DNA of 64,000 bases from Bacteroidia bacterium (GTDB lineage: Bacteria; Bacteroidota; Bacteroidia; B-17B0; Aurantibacillaceae): assembly GCA_016787785.1 (NCBI GenBank), contig JAEUTO010000005.1, positions 186,001 through 250,000 of the forward strand. The letters run 5' to 3'. Below are positions 61,171 through 64,000 of this stretch, piece by piece. A model generated the notes under the pieces. It searched no databases. It was not told the origin of the DNA and was given only the letters and a program-made list of their open reading frames with translations. Each line of letters starts with the position of its first letter. The first letter of the stretch is position 1. The position numbers and the translations under genes were made by a program.

Positions 61171-64000
61171 TTAGTATTGTATCACAATAAATCCATTAGT
61201 TGTTTGTATGTCCCCGCCTTTAAATTCGAGGATATAGTAATATGTGCCCGGCGGTAATTTTTCAGTTCCAAGAGTGCCGTTCACATTAGCGGTTCCATTC
61301 CATGTATTATCGTAGTTTGATTTAGAATACACTTTATTTCCCCAACGGTTATAAACTGTAAATACATTATCAACACCAACCGGTAATCCTTTTATCACAA
61401 ACAGGTCGTTTTTACCATCACCATTTGGTGAGAAACCATCAGGAATAAAGAAATCAGTATTTGGAATGATCAATACGGTTGGTAGGTTATCTGCCGGTTC
61501 GTTCCAAACACCATTGTTATTTGAGTCTGGATTATCGCCCGTATTAGAAGTATCGGAAACCGTAACACTGGTTGAGCTCAATGCATTTCCATAAGCGCTG
61601 TTTTTAAATATGGTTACTGTATCAGGATTTACATTAATTGTAAATACGATGGTATTAACATCGCCTGGCGCCATAACATTTAAGCCAGGCGTTAATAAAT
61701 TGATATCGTTATTGCCATTAAATAACGCATTGGCATTTAAACTTCCAGTTGCTACAGGAGCAGTTTTCATAACATAAGTTGCAGGATATCTGACTGTGTT
61801 ATTGAATAAACTATCTTTTGCGGTTACATTTTTTAACGTATCATTTCCTAAATTATGGATGGTGATAGTATAGGTAACATCATAAGTTTTATCCGACTGC
61901 TTAGGGCCAACAACTCCTTTTTTAGTTATACCAAAGAAAATATTAGGCGTGAACTGAATAGGTGTTGGAATATTATTGTTAGTAGGGTTAAGATCAGTAT
62001 CCGGATCAGGATCTAATCCAATTTCTGATGAATCTGTTACAAACACACTTGGGCTCGGACTTGCTAAACCAATAACAGAGTTATTGAATGGACCAAAGAA
62101 ACCGTTAGTAAATATTCTAACTCCAAAAACAATTGTATCACTTTGTCCAAGATTTAATGTACTTGTCAAAGGATTGGTTAATGAAATATTAACACTTCCG
62201 TCAAATGCAGGATCAAGTGTTAAGCTACTTCCTATTGATGTAATTAATGGAGCAGATACCACACTAAATGTCGTTGGCAACGGGAATGTGTTATTCAAAT
62301 TCTCCGTTAAGGCAACATCATTCAATGGCAGCAAGCCATAGTTTTTAACCACTACTTTATATGTTATATCATAACTTCCATTGGCATTTAAAGTTGGCGT
62401 GCTAACTGCTTTTGCCAAACCTAAGGAATTTACAGATAAACAATTTATAGGAATTAAAATTAACGTGGTGTCTTTAAAGCAACCTTCAGCATCAAATATC
62501 CTTATTGTATATGCAACAGTGTTAGTTGGATTTGCTAAAGTATTTGTAATAATACCTGTTGTTGGAATATTTGTAGCGGTTAAATAAGTTGCAGTTCCCG
62601 TATATGTAGTTCCAACAACAAGATCATATTTATCTGTAACAGTAAAGTTCGATACAGAAATTGTTCCATCATTATTAGTTACACTGCCCGAACATGTAGC
62701 GGGTGTTATTGAAGCTGTAACAGCAACCTGTGTATGTATACCAACAGAAACAATTGCTGTTGTTGAACAGGTGCTTGAAAGGTCAGTAACAGTTACAGTA
62801 TAAACACCGAATTGTATCGATGTAAATGTTTGTGCTGTACTTGTAAAGCTACCCGGACCTGTCCATGAATAAGACACGTTTGTAGAAGTTGTTGTAGCAT
62901 TAATAGTCACACTAGGGTTTGCGCAAGTTATACTTCCACTTGTTGTTGCTGTTACAGATGGTATTGACGAATCTGTAGGTACGTTCAATGTTACGGAAGC
63001 AATACAACCTGTACTGTTATCAATAACGCTAAATGTATAAGTACCTTGCACGTTCACTGTTGGGCTTTGAGATGTTGATGTGAATGAGAACGGTCCAGCC
63101 CATGCGTAACTTACGTTAGTGGTGGTTGAACTACCCGTTAAAGTAACAGTTGGCGCAGTACATGTAATTGAGCCGCTTGTTGTAGCCGTTAAGTTAGCAG
63201 GTAATGGTGTTACAAAAACATCAACTGTAAATTGCGATGAACAAACACCGTTTGCACCAATTACAGTGTATGTTGTATTTACGGTAGGTGTTTCTACTGT
63301 CGCGGAAGTCGTATTACCACTTGGTAACCATGTATAGTTTGTTGCTCCTAAAGCAGTAAGTGTTGTAGCATAACCGCTACAAACAGTTACGTTTAATGGC
63401 GATACTGTTAAAGAAGGTACTGTGTTAACAACTACAGTAACGGTAGAAGTGCCAATACAACCAAATGAATTGCTGCTTGAAACTGTATAGGTTGTTGTGA
63501 TCGTTGGAGTGTCGGTTATTGTTGCCGTTGTTAAACCAGTTGGGTTCCATGTGTAAGTTCCGGAACCGTTAGCGGTTAAACTAACAGTTGTGCCGACACA
63601 AATTGAAGTTGCCGATGCGCTGGCAGTTAAAGTTGGGATCGGCGAAACTAATACGTTAACAGTTGTTTGTCCGATACAACCATTTAAGTCAGTTCCAACA
63701 ACGCTGTATGTTGTGGTAACGGTTGGAGTTGTTATAACAACAGAACCTGTTGCTGCAATTGGATTCCATGAATAGGTAGTTGCACCCGAAGCAGTTAAAG
63801 TTAAATTGCTTCCCGCACAAACTGTGGTTGGAGACGCGGTTGCACTTATGGTTGGATTTGCAACCGGAACCAGCGCAGCGGTACCTGATGATTGACAAAG
63901 CCCGTTAGATCCAATTAAGGTAAATGTTTGTGCAACTGGTAATGGCACAACTAATACAGTAGCGTTAGATCCACCCGGTAACCAGGTGTAACTTGTTGCG
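61171..64000 (-). CDS. T9SS type B adhesin, 5' end beyond the window
   Basis: The reading frame stays open to the window edge. A GTG at 63948 is not the start, because the in-frame upstream sequence continues an Ig-like repeat (TSYTWLPGGSNATV). The visible part (about 940 residues) has at least six Ig-like repeats (for example YSWNPIAATG, YTWLPSGNTT, YAWAGPFSF), two DUF11-like domains (SYDITYKVVVKNYG; TYDVTYTITIHNLG) and a C-terminal type B T9SS sorting domain (IPDGFSPNGDGKNDLFVIKG). It lies 18 bases upstream of the PorP/SprF gene, so it is probably the cognate cargo of that barrel. Confidence 0.9.
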   Translation of the reverse strand, partial: ATSYTWLPGGSNATVLVVPLPVAQTFTLIGSNGLCQSSGTAALVPVANPTISATASPTTVCAGSNLTLTASGATTYSWNPIAATGSVVITTPTVTTTYSVVGTDLNGCIGQTTVNVLVSPIPTLTASASATSICVGTTVSLTANGSGTYTWNPTGLTTATITDTPTITTTYTVSSSNSFGCIGTSTVTVVVNTVPSLTVSPLNVTVCSGYATTLTALGATNYTWLPSGNTTSATVETPTVNTTYTVIGANGVCSSQFTVDVFVTPLPANLTATTSGSITCTAPTVTLTGSSTTTNVSYAWAGPFSFTSTSQSPTVNVQGTYTFSVIDNSTGCIASVTLNVPTDSSIPSVTATTSGSITCANPSVTINATTTSTNVSYSWTGPGSFTSTAQTFTSIQFGVYTVTVTDLSSTCSTTAIVSVGIHTQVAVTASITPATCSGSVTNNDGTISVSNFTVTDKYDLVVGTTYTGTATYLTATNIPTTGIITNTLANPTNTVAYTIRIFDAEGCFKDTTLILIPINCLSVNSLGLAKAVSTPTLNANGSYDITYKVVVKNYGLLPLNDVALTENLNNTFPLPTTFSVVSAPLITSIGSSLTLDPAFDGSVNISLTNPLTSTLNLGQSDTIVFGVRIFTNGFFGPFNNSVIGLASPSPSVFVTDSSEIGLDPDPDTDLNPTNNNIPTPIQFTPNIFFGITKKGVVGPKQSDKTYDVTYTITIHNLGNDTLKNVTAKDSLFNNTVRYPATYVMKTAPVATGSLNANALFNGNNDINLLTPGLNVMAPGDVNTIVFTINVNPDTVTIFKNSAYGNALSSTSVTVSDTSNTGDNPDSNNNGVWNEPADNLPTVLIIPNTDFFIPDGFSPNGDGKNDLFVIKGLPVGVDNVFTVYNRWGNKVYSKSNYDNTWNGTANVNGTLGTEKLPPGTYYYILEFKGGDIQTTNGFIVIQY
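62740..64000 (-). repeat. Ig-like repeat array of the partial adhesin
   Basis: At least six units of about 75-80 residues run off the window end. The last two differ from the others (SYAWAGPFSF, SYSWTGPGSF with TATTSGSITC starts) and are close copies of each other. Confidence 0.7.

Noticed and set aside
63948-63950. GTG as start of the last adhesin
   Set aside because: The frame continues upstream to the window edge with sequence that completes an Ig-like repeat, so the gene is simply truncated by the window.
1-64000. tRNA, rRNA and transposase genes
   Set aside because: None was recognised on reading both strands. Tool-based searches were not possible, so a tRNA could still have been missed.

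Overview
The window comes from an AT-rich member of the Bacteroidota. The evidence is mutually consistent: a PorP/SprF and OmpA pair of the type IX secretion system (T9SS), several secreted proteins with type A or type B T9SS sorting tails, a PUR/DUF3276 protein, an HldD heptose epimerase, lipoproteins of bacteroidete type, and promoters of the TTTG...TAnnTTTG form. Genus cannot be fixed from the sequence alone. No rRNA, tRNA, CRISPR array, transposase or integrase was recognised.

Layout. 0-6.3 kb: a secreted coiled-coil protein, then a compact leftward operon (pabA/trpG, aroB, aroA, tatC, a secreted esterase, an AhpD-like protein and possibly a 36-residue ORF). 6.3-10.4 kb: an SGNH hydrolase, PUR protein, lipoprotein, an unlisted 51-residue histone-H1-like protein and an Ig-like lipoprotein. 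10.4-17.1 kb: a radical SAM/SPASM protein, an acyl-CoA ligase, HldD and a secreted M1 peptidase. 17.15-27.7 kb: nine tightly packed rightward genes encoding a GT87-like membrane glycosyltransferase, a lipoprotein with a CxxCH motif, a Wzx-like flippase, three B12-type radical SAM proteins, two methyltransferases and a nucleotidyltransferase-fold protein. I read this as an uncharacterised pathway that builds, C-methylates or otherwise modifies, and exports a glycan or lipid-linked product. 27.7-29.2 kb: two uncharacterised envelope genes.

29.3-33.0 kb is an accessory defence island: an OLD-family ATPase/TOPRIM nuclease and a cytosine-5 methyltransferase/HNH endonuclease pair. Cassette-border-like inverted sequences lie on both sides of the OLD gene. 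33.3-37.4 kb is a leftward housekeeping operon (CDP-alcohol phosphatidyltransferase, unknown gene, aldehyde dehydrogenase, DnaJ-domain protein, methylmalonyl-CoA epimerase, ferredoxin). 37.6-41.2 kb holds an HTH regulator, a flavoprotein, a crotonase and a small membrane protein. 41.3-46.0 kb holds two T9SS cargo proteins (PKD/Ig and SBBP-propeller). 46.0-47.1 kb is gatC and plsC.

47.1-64 kb is a leftward T9SS adhesin locus: an adhesin cut by the window end, PorP/SprF, an OmpA/PD40 protein, and two tandem paralogous giant adhesins (1981 and 1622 residues). These two share nearly identical ends but carry about 17 versus 12 copies of a 73-74-residue Ig-like repeat.

Non-coding structure is also notable. 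There are three long imperfect palindromes (about 5.59, 7.48 and 14.52 kb), a cluster of short GC-rich hairpins at 13.33-13.49 kb, and several clear terminators. TAnnTTTG promoters show that some nominal start codons lie inside promoters, so those starts were moved.
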